Of a stretch of DNA of 64,000 nucleotides, positions 33,375 through 46,268 are shown in pieces (position 1 is the stretch's first letter; each line of letters opens with the position of its first letter). Position numbers and translations under genes: made by a program. This DNA is from Closterium sp. NIES-65 (lineage: Eukaryota; Streptophyta; Zygnematophyceae; Desmidiales; Closteriaceae). The stretch lies in assembly GCA_948144175.1 (NCBI GenBank), contig CANXME010002068.1, positions 1,798,001 to 1,862,000 of the forward strand. The letters run 5' to 3'. The notes beneath the pieces are model-generated. The model was not told where the DNA came from, did no database searches, and saw only the letters and a program-made list of their open reading frames with translations.

Positions 33375-34245
33375 GCTCGCAACGAAACGCTCTCCCGTCA
33401 CCCTTCCTCTCTCCCGTCGCGTTCCTCTCTCCTATCACCTTTCCTCTCTCCCGTCGCGTTCCTCTCTCTTTTCGCCCTTCCTCTCTCCCGTCTCGTTCCT
33501 CTCTCTTATCGCCTTTCCTCTCTTCTGTCGCGTTCCTCTCTCTTATGGCCTTTCCTTTCTGCCGCCGACTTTCCACTCTCCCGTCGCCTTCCTCTCTCCC
33601 TTCGCCCTTCCTCTCTCCCGTCGTCCTTCCTCTCTCCCATCGTCTTCCTCTCTCCCGTCGCCTTGCTCTCTCCCCTCCCTTTCCGTCGCCCTCGCTCTCT
33701 GTCAGAATCCCAACCACTAGACCATTGGGATAAAAGGGCTTGTTTCAGTAGTGGGTCAGTGCGCCCATAACCCCCCAGGCGAACGCGCCTGTAACCCTCT
33801 CCAGGATCAATCGGGCATCCACAGTGCAGATCTACTGACACCCCCCCACACAGGGAGGCTCAGGACTAAGCACAACGGCAACGACCTACATGTGCATACA
33901 CCGGGAATCGAACCCGAGTCCGCTCTGATACCATGTCCGAATCCCAACCACTAGACCATTGGGATAAAAGGGCTTGTTTCAGCAGCGGGTCAGTGCGCCA
34001 ATAACCCCCCAGGCGAACGCGCCTGTAACCCTCTCCAGGATCAATCGGGCATCCACAGTGCAGATCTACTGACACTCTCTCCCCTCCCTTTTCGTCGCCC
34101 TCACGTTCTCCTCTCCCTTTTCGTTGCCCTCGCTCTCTCCCCTCCCTTCGCGACGCCCTCGCTATCTCCCCTCCCTTTGCATCGCCCTCGCTCTCTCCCC
34201 TCCCTCTCCGTCGCCCTCACGTTCTCCTCTCATCCCACCAACACC
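33375..34245 (+). repeat. Pyrimidine-rich minisatellite (CTCTCCCGTCGC type)
   Basis: Degenerate units such as TTCCTCTCTCCCGTCGC at about 33375-33699 and CTCTCCCCTCCCTTTCCGTCG at 34075-34245. The TRIM at 33700-34074 splits it. Frames on either strand are low-complexity. Confidence 0.8.
33700..34074 (-). mobile_element. TRIM O: 375 bp miniature LTR element with tRNA-like boxes
   Basis: Two 141 bp direct repeats (33700-33840 and 33934-34074, about four differences) flank a 93 bp middle. Target duplication CTCTC at 33695-33699 and 34075-34079. On the minus strand the primer-binding site TGGTATCAGAGC (33922-33933) is exact, and a G run precedes the second LTR. An A-box-like TGGTCTAGTGG lies at 33948-33958 at the end of the 5' LTR. 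A B box GGTTCGATTCC lies at 33904-33914. No coding capacity. Same family as the element at 49216-49563. Confidence 0.93.
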
Positions 34246-34999
34246 AATGACCCTCCCATCTCCCTACCATTCCGCGGATTTTGCTCACGCATCTCTCCTT
34301 TCGCGTCCTCGTTTCTGTTTAATTATGTTGTCATTGCCGCCCTAGCAGGGAAATGCTCTAAGGCATTTGCTTTGTGTGAGTCAAACTTGCTCTGCTTGAG
34401 TTGGACATTGCTTCACAATGTGAAATTGGCACTGGTTGTAAATGACTTGCACGTCGCAAACTTTGGAACGACGCTTTTGCACATGCTTGTGACGATTTAT
34501 GTTTGAGAAGAAATGTCGAGAGTCGACCAGTATCATATGAGCTAGTAAAAAAAAAAAACAGAACAACACTTCAACTTTCAAATGGACCCAACTAGAAGGG
34601 GGGAATCACTATTTTAGCTGCGGGCTTTAAACCTACCCGGTCTGGTTCGGACATCTTGAACGTTGTCTTTCTCCCTCGATGTGGCATTCTTTACGACCGA
34701 ATCTCGCCTAGCCGTCGCCACAAGTCTCCTTACAAGCCGCCCCAAGCCGAACTTTGCCTTGGGATCGCTTCGCATGCCCTAACGTGGCTGGTTTGGGAGG
34801 GAGTGCCCGTCATATTACCGCAGCTGGCAGCAATATTTTTTTGTCGCTTGAAAACCGAACCTACTGTAGACCCATGTCAAACTGTTATAATGTGTAGGCT
34901 GTAGGTGGGCGGCCCATAAGGGGTACAACCCCAAATTAGGGTTATACTTGTACCAATTTTCCACTAATTTCATTCATTCTCGTTCTATAATCTAACATG

Positions 35000-37900
35000 G
35001 TATCAGACCTTGTCGACCTGCTCGAGAAGCACCTCCTTGCAGCTGAGTCGCTCTTGGTGCTGCTCGTGGCACTCCTCACACACCCTTCTTTGAGGGGTGT
35101 TCCTCCTCCCCACTTGCCCCCTCTTACGCTTCTGCTGCTGCTGTTGACATCCTTGGTACAGAGGATGTCGGGGCTGCTTTTGCTCCTAGTGGGAAGTGCT
35201 GCGGCGGCAAGGGCAAGGGAGGCAAGGGTGGTGGAGGTGGCAGCGGGGGTGGTGGTGGTGGAGGCGGTGGAGGAGGTGGAGGTGACGGCGGTGGCGGTGG
35301 GGTTGGTGGCGGGTGTGGGGGCGTTGGTGGCGGCGGGGGTGGCAGCGGTGGGGGTGGTGGTGGCAGTGGTGGCGGCAGTGGGAGTGGTGGCGGCGGCAGT
35401 GGTGGCGGTCGGGGTGGAGCTGTTCAGAGGGGAGGTTCTCGCAGTGGCCCGAGGCAGCAGCAGCAGCGTCCGAGCGAGACCCCTACGCCCCAGCAGCTTC
35501 GTGAGTGGCTTGCTAAGCGTGGGGCATCTCGGGGTAGTGTTCGCTGCCCGTATGTCATTCGCACATGTGACCGCGCCGGTCAGACATGCGGGAAGTTTCA
35601 CACCCAGCACCGCTGCTTCTCCCGCCTTGACAACGCTTGGCGTGCAGAGTTTGGCGACGAGGCTGAGCGCCCCCGCTGGCTAGAGCTGCTTAGGTCTGGT
35701 GTTGATGTTTTTGCTCTTGACTATGATGCTATCCTTGCTGCCATGTATATATTGACCGTTAGTGCTGAGGGTGACTGTTACCTGTGTGTGCCGCCCGACC
35801 CAGGTATAGAGGCTGCTGCTTTAGGTGCTAGCGAGTCTGCTCTCCCTGGTACTGCACTTGCTGAGGCCTTGCACACCTTCACGCTTAACTCAGGTGCTTC
35901 CCGTTGTTTCTTTCGCAACAGTACCACACTCACACTGCTTTGTGCACCTGTTCTAGTTAGACTGGCCAACCCCTCAGGGGGCCCAGTTCTTACACGTTCC
36001 AGCACTGTTCTCCCATGTCCGGCGATTCTGTCTGGCTCACTGTCAGGTCTTCACCTGCCCTTGTTCTAGACAAACTTGGTGAGCAGCGCCGCCCTTCAGA
36101 ATGCATGGGTTGACACCTTTACTCCTGGAGGACAGCGTGTGGCAATTTGCACGTGCTCCCTGACTTGACGTCGCCTTACTACGTTCACTCGGCAGCCTGG
36201 GTCCAGTCTGTACACACTAACTACTGGGCCTATTCAGGTGGCTGCGTCTGGTCAGGTGACCGCGTCAGGTCAGGTAGCAGCCTCCTGTTCGTGTCGCCTC
36301 CTCTCGCACCAGACTCTCATGTGGCACCACCGTCGTAGTCACCCCTCCCTGCCACGTCTCCGTGGCATGCACTCCCGCCTTCTTATCTCTGGTCTCCCCA
36401 GGTCTCTGCCTCCTCTCCTACCCTCACTTGCCCCTCCTTGCATTCCTTGTGTCGAGGGGTGGCAGCGCGCCGCTCCTCACTCCTCCGAGTTTCCCCCGAC
36501 GACAACTCCCCTGCAGACTCTCCACATGGACGTGTGGGGCCCAACCCGCGTTCGTGGACAGGGCCGCGAGCGATACTTTCTGCTAGTTGTTGACGACTAC
36601 TCGCGTTACACCACGGTCTTCCCTTGCGCAGCAAGGGGGAGGTCCCTGATGTTTTGATCTCTTGGATCCGCGCTGTCCGTCTCCAGCTCCGCGAGCGGTT
36701 CGATACGGACCTTCCTGTCATGCGTCTGCACTCTGACAGACGTGGAAAGTTTTCCTCCGACCTTCTGCGGGGCTTTTGTCGTGGAGAGGGCATCCGTCAG
36801 ACCTTCACGTTTCCAGCCTCCCCGCAGCAAAATGAGATTGCTTAGCGCCGCATCGGCTTGGTTATGGAGGTGGCTCGTACCTCCATGATCCATGCGGCTA
36901 CTCCCCATTTTCTGTGGCCGTTTGCAGTCAGGTACGCCGCACATCAGCTCAACCTCTGGCCCCGTGTCTCCTTGCCAGAGACCTCGCCGACACAGCGTTG
37001 GACGCGAGAGGTTGGCGATGCGTCGGTGTTCCGGGTCTGGGGCTCTCGTGCCTTTGTCGGCGATACTTTCGCGGACAAGCTCTCCGCCCGCGCCATTCCC
37101 TGCGTTTTCCTTGGCTTTCCCCCTGACGCGCCTGGTTGGCAATTTTACCACCCCACCACGCGTCGTGTCCTGCCCTCTCAGGACGTCACGTTTGACGAGT
37201 CGGTTCCCTTTTACCGTCTCTTCCCCTACCGCGCTGCCCCTCTCCCCCCCCGCCGCTCTTTCTCGCTCTAGGTCCCCCTCCGGTAGACCCCCTCCCCCCT
37301 CAGGGTCCTGCTCCTTCAGGTGTGTCTCAGGTAGACCCCCTCCCCTTGGCTGAACCTGTCGAGGTCACTAGCGACTCTGGTGCTGCTGGGGGTGGTGCTG
37401 CTCGAGGTACTGTGTCTGGAGGTGCTGAGCCTGTGCGTGAGGAGCCTTGGGGTGCGGAGCCTGGGGGTGCTGGGTCAAAGGGTGCGGAGCCTGGGGGTGC
37501 TGTGCCTGGGGGTGCTGAGTCTGAGGGTGTGGAGCTTGAGGTTGCAGAGCCTGGGGGTGCTGAGCCTGGGGGTCGTGAGTTTGAAGGTGCGGAGCCTAGG
37601 GGTGCTGAGCCTGCGGGTACTGCGTCTGCTGGAGGTCCTCTGGGTGCCTCGTCACAGCAGCGTCTCTCGCCACACCAGGTGCGTGAGTGGTTTGCTTGGC
37701 GTACCCACCTTCGAAGTCGCGCTGCTGGAGCTGGAGGCCCTGCCGCTGGAGGCACTACTGCTGGAGGTGCTGACGCTGGAGGCGCTGGAGCTGCTGGTCC
37801 AGGAGGTGCTCGTACTGGACGTACTAGAGCTTCCAGGGCTGGTGGTACTCTAGAGCTAGAGGTACTGGTGGTGCTGGCGCTGCTGGTCCCGGAGGTGCTC

Positions 37901-38280
37901 GCATCGGAGGTCCTCGAGCTGCCAAAGCTGGTGGTGCTGCAGGCACTGGAGCTGGAGACCCTGGAGCTGGAGGCGCTGGAGCTGGAGGCACTGGAGCTGG
38001 AGGCACTGGCACTGGAGGTGCTGACGCTGGAGACACTGGAGCTGGAGGCGCTGGAGCTAGAGGCAGCACTGGCACTGGAGGTGCTGGCGCTAGAGGCACT
38101 GGAGCTAGAGGCCCTGGAGCGAGAGGCACTGGAGCTGGAGGCACTCGAGTTGGAGGCGCTGGAGCTGGAAGCGTTGGAGCTGGAGGCCTTTGGAGCTGGA
38201 GATACTAGCGCTGGAGGTGCGGCCGCTGGAGGTGCTGGAGCTGACGGTACTGGTGATAGAGGCGCTGTGCAGCGGTGATC
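35000..38280 (+). pseudogene. Element K gag-protease-integrase and spacer
   Basis: Gag tail with Gly-coding repeats (about 35200-35420), TPQQLREWLAKRG near 35490 and the protease motif LNSGASRCFF near 35890. GAG-pre-integrase WHHRRSHPSLPRLRGM is near 36330, and the integrase core spans about 36520-36960. A spacer follows: GGTGCTGAGCCTGGG-type 15 bp units at 37390-37620, then GGAGCTGGAGGCACT-type units at 37730-38270. Fossil. Confidence 0.8.
37390..38275 (+). repeat. Minisatellite in the integrase-RT spacer of element K
   Basis: 15 bp and 12-15 bp units (GGGGGTGCTGAGCCT, then GCTGGAGGCACTGGA). The same spacer position carries related units in H (25150-25790), M (52320-52960) and A (about 480-1130, minus strand). 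Confidence 0.85.
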
Positions 38281-38470
38281 GTTTTTCATTCGGCCGCCAT
38301 CGTCGTCGCTGCCGCCACCTGACTTGGTACTTGCCATGTTCTATATCTCCCGTCTTCTACTGGTCTTACTCCACCCTTATTGTGTCCACCGCCTGACCAG
38401 TCGCAGCCACAGTTAAAGCTTTCTCCTCACTGCCTGCTCCTTCTCCTTACACTGAGCAGCGAGACTCTCT

Positions 38471-39298
38471 TGTTTTAGTCACAGTAGGCTCCAATGTGCC
38501 TAAAACGAAAGATAGAGTGCACAGTCGGATTTCTGCACAGCGGCTTCAAACGTTCATAGCGTTTTGGTCACAACATCAAATGACTTGATTCAACTTGGAT
38601 CTGGAGCGTCTTAATCTTGCCTACACTAGGCAATTTAGATCGCACGATTTGACCAAGTATTGACGACACAGCGATGGTTTGAACGAACGGCACTATGGCA
38701 GCAACATAGTCTTAGAACACAAGATAGGAAGAGTTAGGAAGAGTTACGAGTTGGGAATGACTCCCAGCTCCTACAAACCCCAAGAGCCGAGGTACAGTGA
38801 TGTGGAACAGTGCCACACTGTCCCCAACCACGAAGGGTCTCGAAACTACCCTTCACTAGGGCCTACACCAAGTGAAATGTTACACTACACAAAGTAATGT
38901 AACTATCTTCAATATCTTGAGGTGCACCCTTTTGGCTAGCTTCGAAATCACTTGAGGCTTGACACCAAGGCTCGGGCTCTTCATCACAAACTCATCCTTG
39001 AGTTCTTGATGGGTCTTCTACACACACCTGCGACACGCCGAACGTTCGACACAGGACAAAATAGAAACCGCGCACGACAAAATAGAAACCGCGTGCGAGA
39101 CACAAACGACCGCGTAACACGCGTCTAGCGATAACTCGCTATTGACTCGACACACACACTCGACATCATGACTCAACATTCACACACAATTATAAGCATG
39201 AAATATATATTATCCCATGCCCTCATACCATTCCATACACACACACATGCACGCACACGGACAACAAGCCGAGTGCAAACCGTAGGGTTGCACCAACA
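38471..39298 (-). repeat. 3' LTR of element L
   Basis: 828 bp. Contains two direct copies of GACAAAATAGAAACCGCG near 39053-39092. Confidence 0.93.
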
Positions 39299-39339
39299 AA
39301 CTCCTCCTCGGATTGTTGGCCTTAGGATATGTTGCTCTC

Positions 39340-42300
39340 TCAGTTCAGAGCCATCCCACCCAGCTTGCAACACTTCCAATGCTGCTGCTCCACCAGCCTC
39401 TTAGTCATCATGTCAGCCGGCTGCCCCGTGGTCTTCACGTAGCGCAACTCAACTTCACCCGCGGCCACCATGCTCCTCGTCCAATGCCACTTCACCCTCA
39501 TGTGCTTTGTGAGTCCATGCAACATAGGGTTCTTAGCAAGAGCAATGGCACCGTGGCTGTCACAGTAGAGTGGGGTAGGTCCTTGCTGCTCCTCCCCCAA
39601 TTCAGCCAACAAACGCCGCTGCCACACAATCTCTCGTACGGCACGGAAGAGTGCCATGTACTCGGACTCCACCGAGCTCAAAGCTTGGTCAACCTGCTTC
39701 TTGCTCTCCCAAGCAGTTGGGCCTCCACCAACACAGCATATGAAGCCTCCCACACTTGTCATGTCCTCTGATTCCGATGCATATGACGCATCCGAGTAGG
39801 CGGTGAGGAACAAACGCCCGGGTTCAACACCATCCGCGCCCTTTTGGCGCCTTTGTGCCGCCGCCGAGTATTGCAGCCCAACGGTCGGTGTTTGGCCAAG
39901 ATACTTGGCCACCCTCATTCCAGCTGCTACCTGCTCCTCATTAGGGCATTGCACAACCCTAGCCAGCTGCCCAGTAGAAAACGCGACGTCCGGTCGGGTG
40001 TTTACCGCCTCATACATGAGGCTGCCCACCAACGAGTGAAAATGGTGCCTCTCCTCTTCACAAACGCTCTCCTCCTCTGGTCCCTTCACACACTTGAACC
40101 CAGAGGGAAAAGGAGTAGCCACATGACCTTCACTCTGGCCAAAGTTGGCAGCCAACGCCTCCAGGTACTTCTGTTGGTGCACTCGCATGCTCCGCTTCTC
40201 CACGTCTCGTTCGATGTGGAGCCCAAGGTAGAAGTTCACGTCACCAAGGGACTTGCACTTGAACTTGTCATGCAGCTTCAGCATCACCTCCTTCAAAAGG
40301 TCAGAGGAGAGTGAGAATATAAGAATGTCATCCACATAAACCACCATGAAGCTCCTCTGCTCCCCCTCGCCAAGCATGAACAAGGAGTGATCGGCCGTTG
40401 AGGGAGTGAAGCGGTTCCCCTCCAACACTTTGCGCAGCTTCATGTACCATTGCCTAGGGGCCTGCTTCAGCCCATAGAGGGCCTTCTTCAGCTTCCACAC
40501 TCTGCCACTACCATCATCAAACCCCTCTGGTTGCGCCATAAAAATCTCCTCCTCAAGGATGCCGTTAAGGAATGCCGTTACGATGTCCATTTGTTTTACT
40601 ACCCATCCTTTGATGGCGGCTCCCGCGAATAGGGTTCGCAGCATCGTCGGCTTCACCACAGGGGCAAACAGCTCCTTGAAGTCCCCCTTCTCCTTCTGCT
40701 GGTACCCCTTGGCTACAAGCCTAGACTTGTAGCGCTCGATCTTGCCGTCGGCATCCGACTTGATTTTGAAGAGCCACTTGGACGTTATCGCCGTACGCCC
40801 CTCCGGTAGCTCCACCAATTCAAACGTGTCATTCTCCTTGATGCTCTTCAGCTCTCTCTCCATGGCCTTCTTCCACTCCTCAGCATCACTACTCTCCAAA
40901 GCCTCCTTGAGAGTTGCTGGTTCTCCCGGCATCTCCACCGGAGAGAAGAACGCGAAGGCACACTCCTCGTAGTCACTCTCCTCGTCGTCTCCGACCATCA
41001 TTGCCGCTCCGGCCAGGGCTGTCTTGCCCTGCTTTCCCAGCGCATCATAGGTCAGCCTATTAGGGGGTTGAACTCTCCTCTTGCCCCTTCCTTCCTCCTC
41101 AGCTGCAGGGACTTGAAGGCCTTGGCGTTGCTGCGGTGTGGCTCGAATCCGTGGAGCACTCGTAGTACGGGAAGGGAGTGACGGTGCACGCTCGCTCACT
41201 TGCTGCACCTCCTCCCATTCTTCCTCTGCATCATTGGCCTCCTCTCCCCCATTCACAAGGGAGGATTGCCTTGTGGTTGTGCTGCCGCTGCTCAGCTCCA
41301 AAGGCAGCTCCACATGCTCCAAACCGGAACTCTTCACCTCCCCAAACCGCACGCCTATCTTCGCCTCATTCTCCGCCTTCCAATCTTTGTACATGAAGTT
41401 CTCCATGAACTTGCAGTCCCTGCTCACCAAGAACTTCTTGGTGAATGGGTCCCAAAGAAGCCATCCCTTGCTGTTTTGAGCCATGCCCAAGTGCACGGCC
41501 CACACCGCCTTGGCACCAAGCTTGTTGTGCCGAAGATGCTTAGGTACGAGCGCCATACACATGCACCCGAACACCCGAAGCATATCCACCTTTGGCTTCC
41601 TTCCTAGCCACTCCACATAGGGCACCCATTTGTCTGCTCCCACATGATTCAAGGCTCGGTTCTTGGCCACACACGCGCTCCGCACCGCATCAGGCCAGAA
41701 ATAGTCGGGTAGCCTGGCTTCAATGAGCAACCCGCGTGCTGCCTCCGTGATTGTGCGGTTCGCTCGCTCGGCGATGCCGTTCATTGCAGGGGAGTATGGC
41801 ATGGTGAGGGAGTGCCGAATACCATTCTTCTTCAGCCACAACCCAAACTCCTTGCTCAGGAACTCTCCCCCTCGATCGGTGCGGATTGACTTGACTAGAC
41901 GGTCTTGTTGCCGCTCCACCATCGGGAACCAATCCGCCTTCAACGTTTCAGCCACGTCGCTCTTCTTGGCCAGCACGTACACCCAAGTCATACGGGTGTA
42001 GACGTCCACAATAGTGAGGAAGTACTCAGCTCAAGCAGCTCCAAGCTTCAGGGGGCCCACCACGTCCATCACCACCTCATCAAGTGGTGCCTTAGCCGTT
42101 GCCTCCGAACTAGAGAATGGGAAACGGGTGAACTTGGCTTGCATGCACGTCGGGCAGCCAAGTACCTCATCGGGCTCCCCCTTCACACGTATGCCAGCAA
42201 CCATCTCATTCTTTACTAGCTGCTGCAAGATGGGCAGGGCCACATGCCCCATGCGCCGATGCAAGGTGAGCCAATCACACTCCCCCGTAGCCGAAGTTGG

Positions 42301-44035
42301 ATTGGAGAATGCCGCGCTCGCAATAGCGCCCCACATACTCTCTCCGTAGTCCTCCTCCGCTGCTGCCTCGGGGTTCTCCTCACCCTTTTGCTGCTCCTTG
42401 GCTGCTGCACCTCTCTCCATAGGTTCACCAAGGTTGCTGGTCCCTCCAAGATTGCACTTCTTGGACTCCTTCTCCTTAGCGCGACCGTCCGCGCAATCGC
42501 CGCTACCAACCGCTCCACCTTTGGTGCTGACACTTGCTGCCACTTGCCTCTCCTTAGGCATTGGGACCACAGGGATCTGCCACATCTCGTTGTAGACATC
42601 TCTGTCCTCATGAAGGTCCCAAAGAATCCGATCGCCAAGCCTTGCGGTGTAGGTCTTGGCTCCCTTTGAGTTCGTGTCCATGCCGGCCTTTGCCAACCGC
42701 CGCACGGAAATCAGGTTGGCAGCAAGGCTGGGCACCCAAAGCACATTCTTGAGGCCCACCATCTTCCCATCAGCACCCTTAAACATGGCCTTGCCCATGC
42801 CTTTCACCTCCGCCCGCTGCCCCAAAGCTGATGTGACATGCTTCACCGGTGACGGTTCGAGTTCGGTGAGCAAGTCCGGGCGAGGTGTCATGCTATAGGT
42901 AGCGCCACTATCGATCACCCAATAGTCCAGAGGGTATAGAGTCACCTTCCCCACAGCTGCTGGCTCCTCAAAGCCTTCATCCTTCTCTGGACCAGTCGGT
43001 ACTTGCGTCGACACGAAGTAGAATAGACCCGGGTACCGATCGTTGCTCGGGTCCTTGTCGTTGTCTCCGCTCTTCATGTTTGCAGCTCCGCCACCGCGAC
43101 CGCCACGGCCTCCACGGCCTCTTCCTCTCCCTCCTCCTGCTCCTCTACCCTCTTGGCCTTGAGTAGGGGTCCAACCATCAGGGAGTTTGTAGCAGTCGCG
43201 CCACATGTGTCCGCTCTTGTGGCAATAGTGACACTCGCCGTCGAATCGGCCGCGACCGCGTCCGTAGCTCTTGTCGTCGCTGCCGTAACCGCCACTCCCG
43301 CGGCCTCCGCCGAAGTTGCTGCCACCAAACCTTCCTCCCCCTCGTCCTCTACCTCTTCCTCGACCATATCCACGGCCGATGCTCGCTGCCCCAGCGCCAT
43401 CCGCACTCGCCAACTCACGGCGGCAGAAATCCTCTTGAAGGATAGCTCGCTTCACGTCTTCAAGCGAGAGGCGGGGCAAGTCGCGATTAAGGTTGATGAT
43501 GAGCGAGGACCATGACTCAGGGAGTAGGGCCAGCAACTTGGTCTTCTGTTGGAGCTCACTATAGTTCAAATTAGCTCCCTCAAGCCGCGTCAACAAGTCG
43601 AAGAATTTCTGCACCCCTTCTTCAACCGCTTCATCCTCTTCAATTCGCTAGTGTCGCCATTTGCCGTTCCAACACCACAGCTACCGCCGCTGTTGCAGGA
43701 GCGTGTACACCCTTGAGAGCAGCCCATGCCTTTGGTCCCTTCTCTGGTTCACGCTGGAAAGGCTTGATGTGACGGATTTGGCTGCTCCCCAACGCTTGCC
43801 CAAGTAGGAGGTAGCCTTGTGCGCTCTTCCGCACCCACGGGCTCTTCTCCGGGTCGTTCTCGGGACGCTTCTCCGTTCCTTCCATTACCTCCAGCAGGTC
43901 ATAGTGGTCAAATATGTTCTCCATTTTGAAGGACCACTCAGCAAAGTTGTCACCATTGAACTTGTCAAGGCCAAACACTCTAGGCTCATCCCTAGATGGG
44001 CCAACACTTGGTTGCACAGGCGCCATGGCTGAATC
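39340..44035 (-). pseudogene. Element L gag-pol region
   Basis: Gag (about 43000-44035: EPRVFGLDKFNGDNFAEWSFKME) ends in a standard zinc knuckle CHYCHKSGHMWRDC near 43190-43230 between Gly/Arg-rich stretches. Protease WVIDSGATYSM is near 42890-42920. GAG-pre-integrase HRRMGHVALPILQQL lies near 42220, and the integrase core (DVYTRMTWVYVL, DRGGEFLSKEF, SPAMNGIAERANRT) at about 41550-42090. RT (KWLFKIKSDADGKIERYKSRLVAKGY, YVDDILIFS) is at about 40240-40860, and RNase H (YASESEDMTSVGGF, SSVESEYMALFRAVRE) at about 39400-39790. Mostly open, with about two or three breaks. Confidence 0.9.
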
Positions 44036-44144
44036 ACGGGGTTAGCCTTGAGCTTGGGCTTCTCCTCTGCCACCAGCACCTCTGCCACCCCTTTCCTCAG
44101 GTCCAGCCATTGTCGAAACTGCTCCAAGGGGCTCTGATACCACT

Positions 44145-44972
44145 TGTTATAGTCACAGTAGGCTCCAATGTGCCTAAAACGAAAGATAGAGTGCACAGTC
44201 GGATTTCTGCACAGCAGCTTCAAACGTTCATAGCGTTTTGGTCACAACATCAAATGACTTTATTCAACTTGGATCTGGAGCGTCTTATTCTCGCCTACAC
44301 TAGGCAATTTAGATCGCACGATTTGACCAGGTATTGACGACACAGCGTCGGTTTGAACGAACGGCACTATGGCAGCAACATAGTCTTAGAACACAAGATA
44401 GGAAGAGTTAGGAAGAGTTACGAGTTGGGAATGACTCCCAGCTCCTACAAACCCCAAGAGCCGAGGTACAGTGATGTGGAACAGTGCCACACTGTCCCCA
44501 ACCACGAAGGGTCTCGAAACTACCCTTCACTAGGGCCTACACCAAGTGAAATGTTACACTACACAAAGTAATGTAACTATCTTCAATATCTTGAGGTGCA
44601 CCCTTTTGGCTAGCTTCGAAATCACTTGAGGCTTGACACCAAGGCTCGGGCTCTTCATCACAAACTCATCCTTGAGTTCTTGATGGGTCTTCTACACACA
44701 CCTGCGACACGCCGAACGTTCGACACAGGACAAAATAGAAACCGCGCACGACAAAATAGAAACCGCGTGCGAGACACAAACGACCGCGTAACACGCGTCT
44801 AGCGATAACTCGCTATTGACTCGACACACACACTCGACATCATGACTCAACATTCACACACAATTATAAGCATGAAATATATATTATCCCATGCCCTCAT
44901 ACCATTCCATACACACACACATGCACGCATACGGACAACAAGCCGAGTGCAAACCGTAGGGTTGCACCAACA
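44145..44972 (-). repeat. 5' LTR of element L
   Basis: 828 bp, about 1 percent different from the 3' LTR. Confidence 0.93.
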
Positions 44973-46268
44973 TCTCTTACAGAGCGTCGTGAGCCTGAGT
45001 CTCGTCCTGCCTTGCCTTTTCGCGCTGTTTTCCCTGGTCAACGTGTTCCTCCTCCGCGTCCTTCTCCTGTCCCCAGCACGTACACTATGGCACTTCGTCC
45101 TTCCTCTGTTCCACAGCGTGTCCCTCTGCCGTCTCCTCCTGCGTCCTCTCTTGCTGACAGTCCGGACCCTGAGTCTGACTTAGTTCGTGCTGCCAGTCCT
45201 ATTGTCACTCGGTTTCTAGCCACTGACCCTTCGTTTGAGTCAGCTGTTGCGTCTGCCCTAGTTGCTGAGCTTGTTGACTTTGCTGCCACCTGTCGTCTCG
45301 ACTACGCCGCTAGTCTTGTTGCAGAGTCAGAGTCTGACTGTTCTCCGTCCGTCGGAGGTGAATGTGCTCTTAGCAAGGAGGTCCTTGAGGACAGGCAGGA
45401 GGACTTTGAGTGTCTTGCAACTGCTGTACCTCATCTCTTGGCCATGCTGCTTGCACTTGAGGGAGACCCGGATGCACCAGAAATCCCGACCCCGTGCTCT
45501 TACGCAGAGGCGATTACGGGTCCCTACTCTTCTCAGTGGCAGATAGCCATGGACGCAGAGATGGCATCCTGGAAGTCCACATGCACTTATGTCGACGCAG
45601 TCCCCCCTCCTGGGGCGAACATAGTCGATGGCATGTGGATTTTTAGGGTGAAGCGGCCGCCGGGCTCTAAGCCTGACTTCAAGGCTCGTTACGTTGCACG
45701 AGGCTTCAGGCAGCGACAGGGAATTGACTTCTTCCAGACCTTCTCCCCTACCCCGAAGATGACCATTCTTTTGGTGCTGCTGCACGTCGCCGCTCAGCGT
45801 GACTACGAGCTTCACTCTCTTGACTTCAGCACTGCTTTCTTACAGGGAAGCATGCACGAGGAGATCTGGCTGCGCCGCCCACATGGCTTCACTAGGTCGT
45901 TTCCTACAGGTACCCTGGTAAGCCTCCGGTGGCCAGTCTACGGTCTCCCTCAGGCGCCTCGTGAGTAGCAGACACGTTGAGGACGACGCTTGCGGCTCTT
46001 GGGTTTGCTCCTTCGACTGCTGACCTGTTGCTGTTTATGCGCACCGACACTTCGCTGCCTGCATTCAACATCCTTGTGTACGTCGACGACTTGGTTTTTG
46101 CCACTGCTGACACTAAGGCACTGACCCTTGTGAAGTCGAAGCTGCAGAAGAGACACACGTGCACAGACCTGGGTGAGCTGCGCAGCTATCTTGGCTTGCA
46201 GATCATCCGGGTAAATCACAACGCACCATCACCCTAACTTAGTCACACATGGTGCACTAGGTCCTTAA

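Larger units (their letters stand above)
33063..34869 (+). other. Apparent host DNA, segment 3
   Basis: Continues segment 2 across element J. It contains a pyrimidine-rich minisatellite (see 33375) interrupted by a TRIM (33700-34074). Less repetitive sequence at 34245-34869 has no recognised gene. A dispersed repeat copy in reverse lies near 34560-34640 (its minus strand reads TTTAAAGCCCGCAGCTAAAA). Confidence 0.45.
38471..44972 (-). mobile_element. Copia LTR retrotransposon L (nearly whole, recent)
   Basis: LTRs of 828 bp at 44145-44972 (5') and 38471-39298 (3'), about 1 percent different by eye. Target duplication TCTCT at 38466-38470 and 44973-44977. Primer-binding site TGGTATCAGAGCCCC about 2 nt inside the 5' LTR. 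All copia parts are present in order, with about two or three breaks. Its long LTRs and ordinary base composition set it apart from the short-LTR GC-rich family into which it inserted. Confidence 0.95.

Noticed and set aside
33254-33770. Ser/Leu/Pro-rich frames over the pyrimidine repeat
   Set aside because: Explained by CTCTCCCGTCGC-type minisatellite units; present in more than one frame.
33700-34074. Cassandra-type 5S rRNA TRIM
   Set aside because: No 5S-like box A/IE/C arrangement seen. The boxes fit a tRNA-type promoter.
34656-34904. Small frame starting MNVVFLPRCGILYD
   Set aside because: Runs into the LTR of element K and has no domain or repeat support.
39050-39095. CRISPR-like spaced repeat (GACAAAATAGAAACCGCG twice)
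   Set aside because: Only two copies inside an 828 bp LTR, repeated in the other LTR; ordinary LTR internal repeat.
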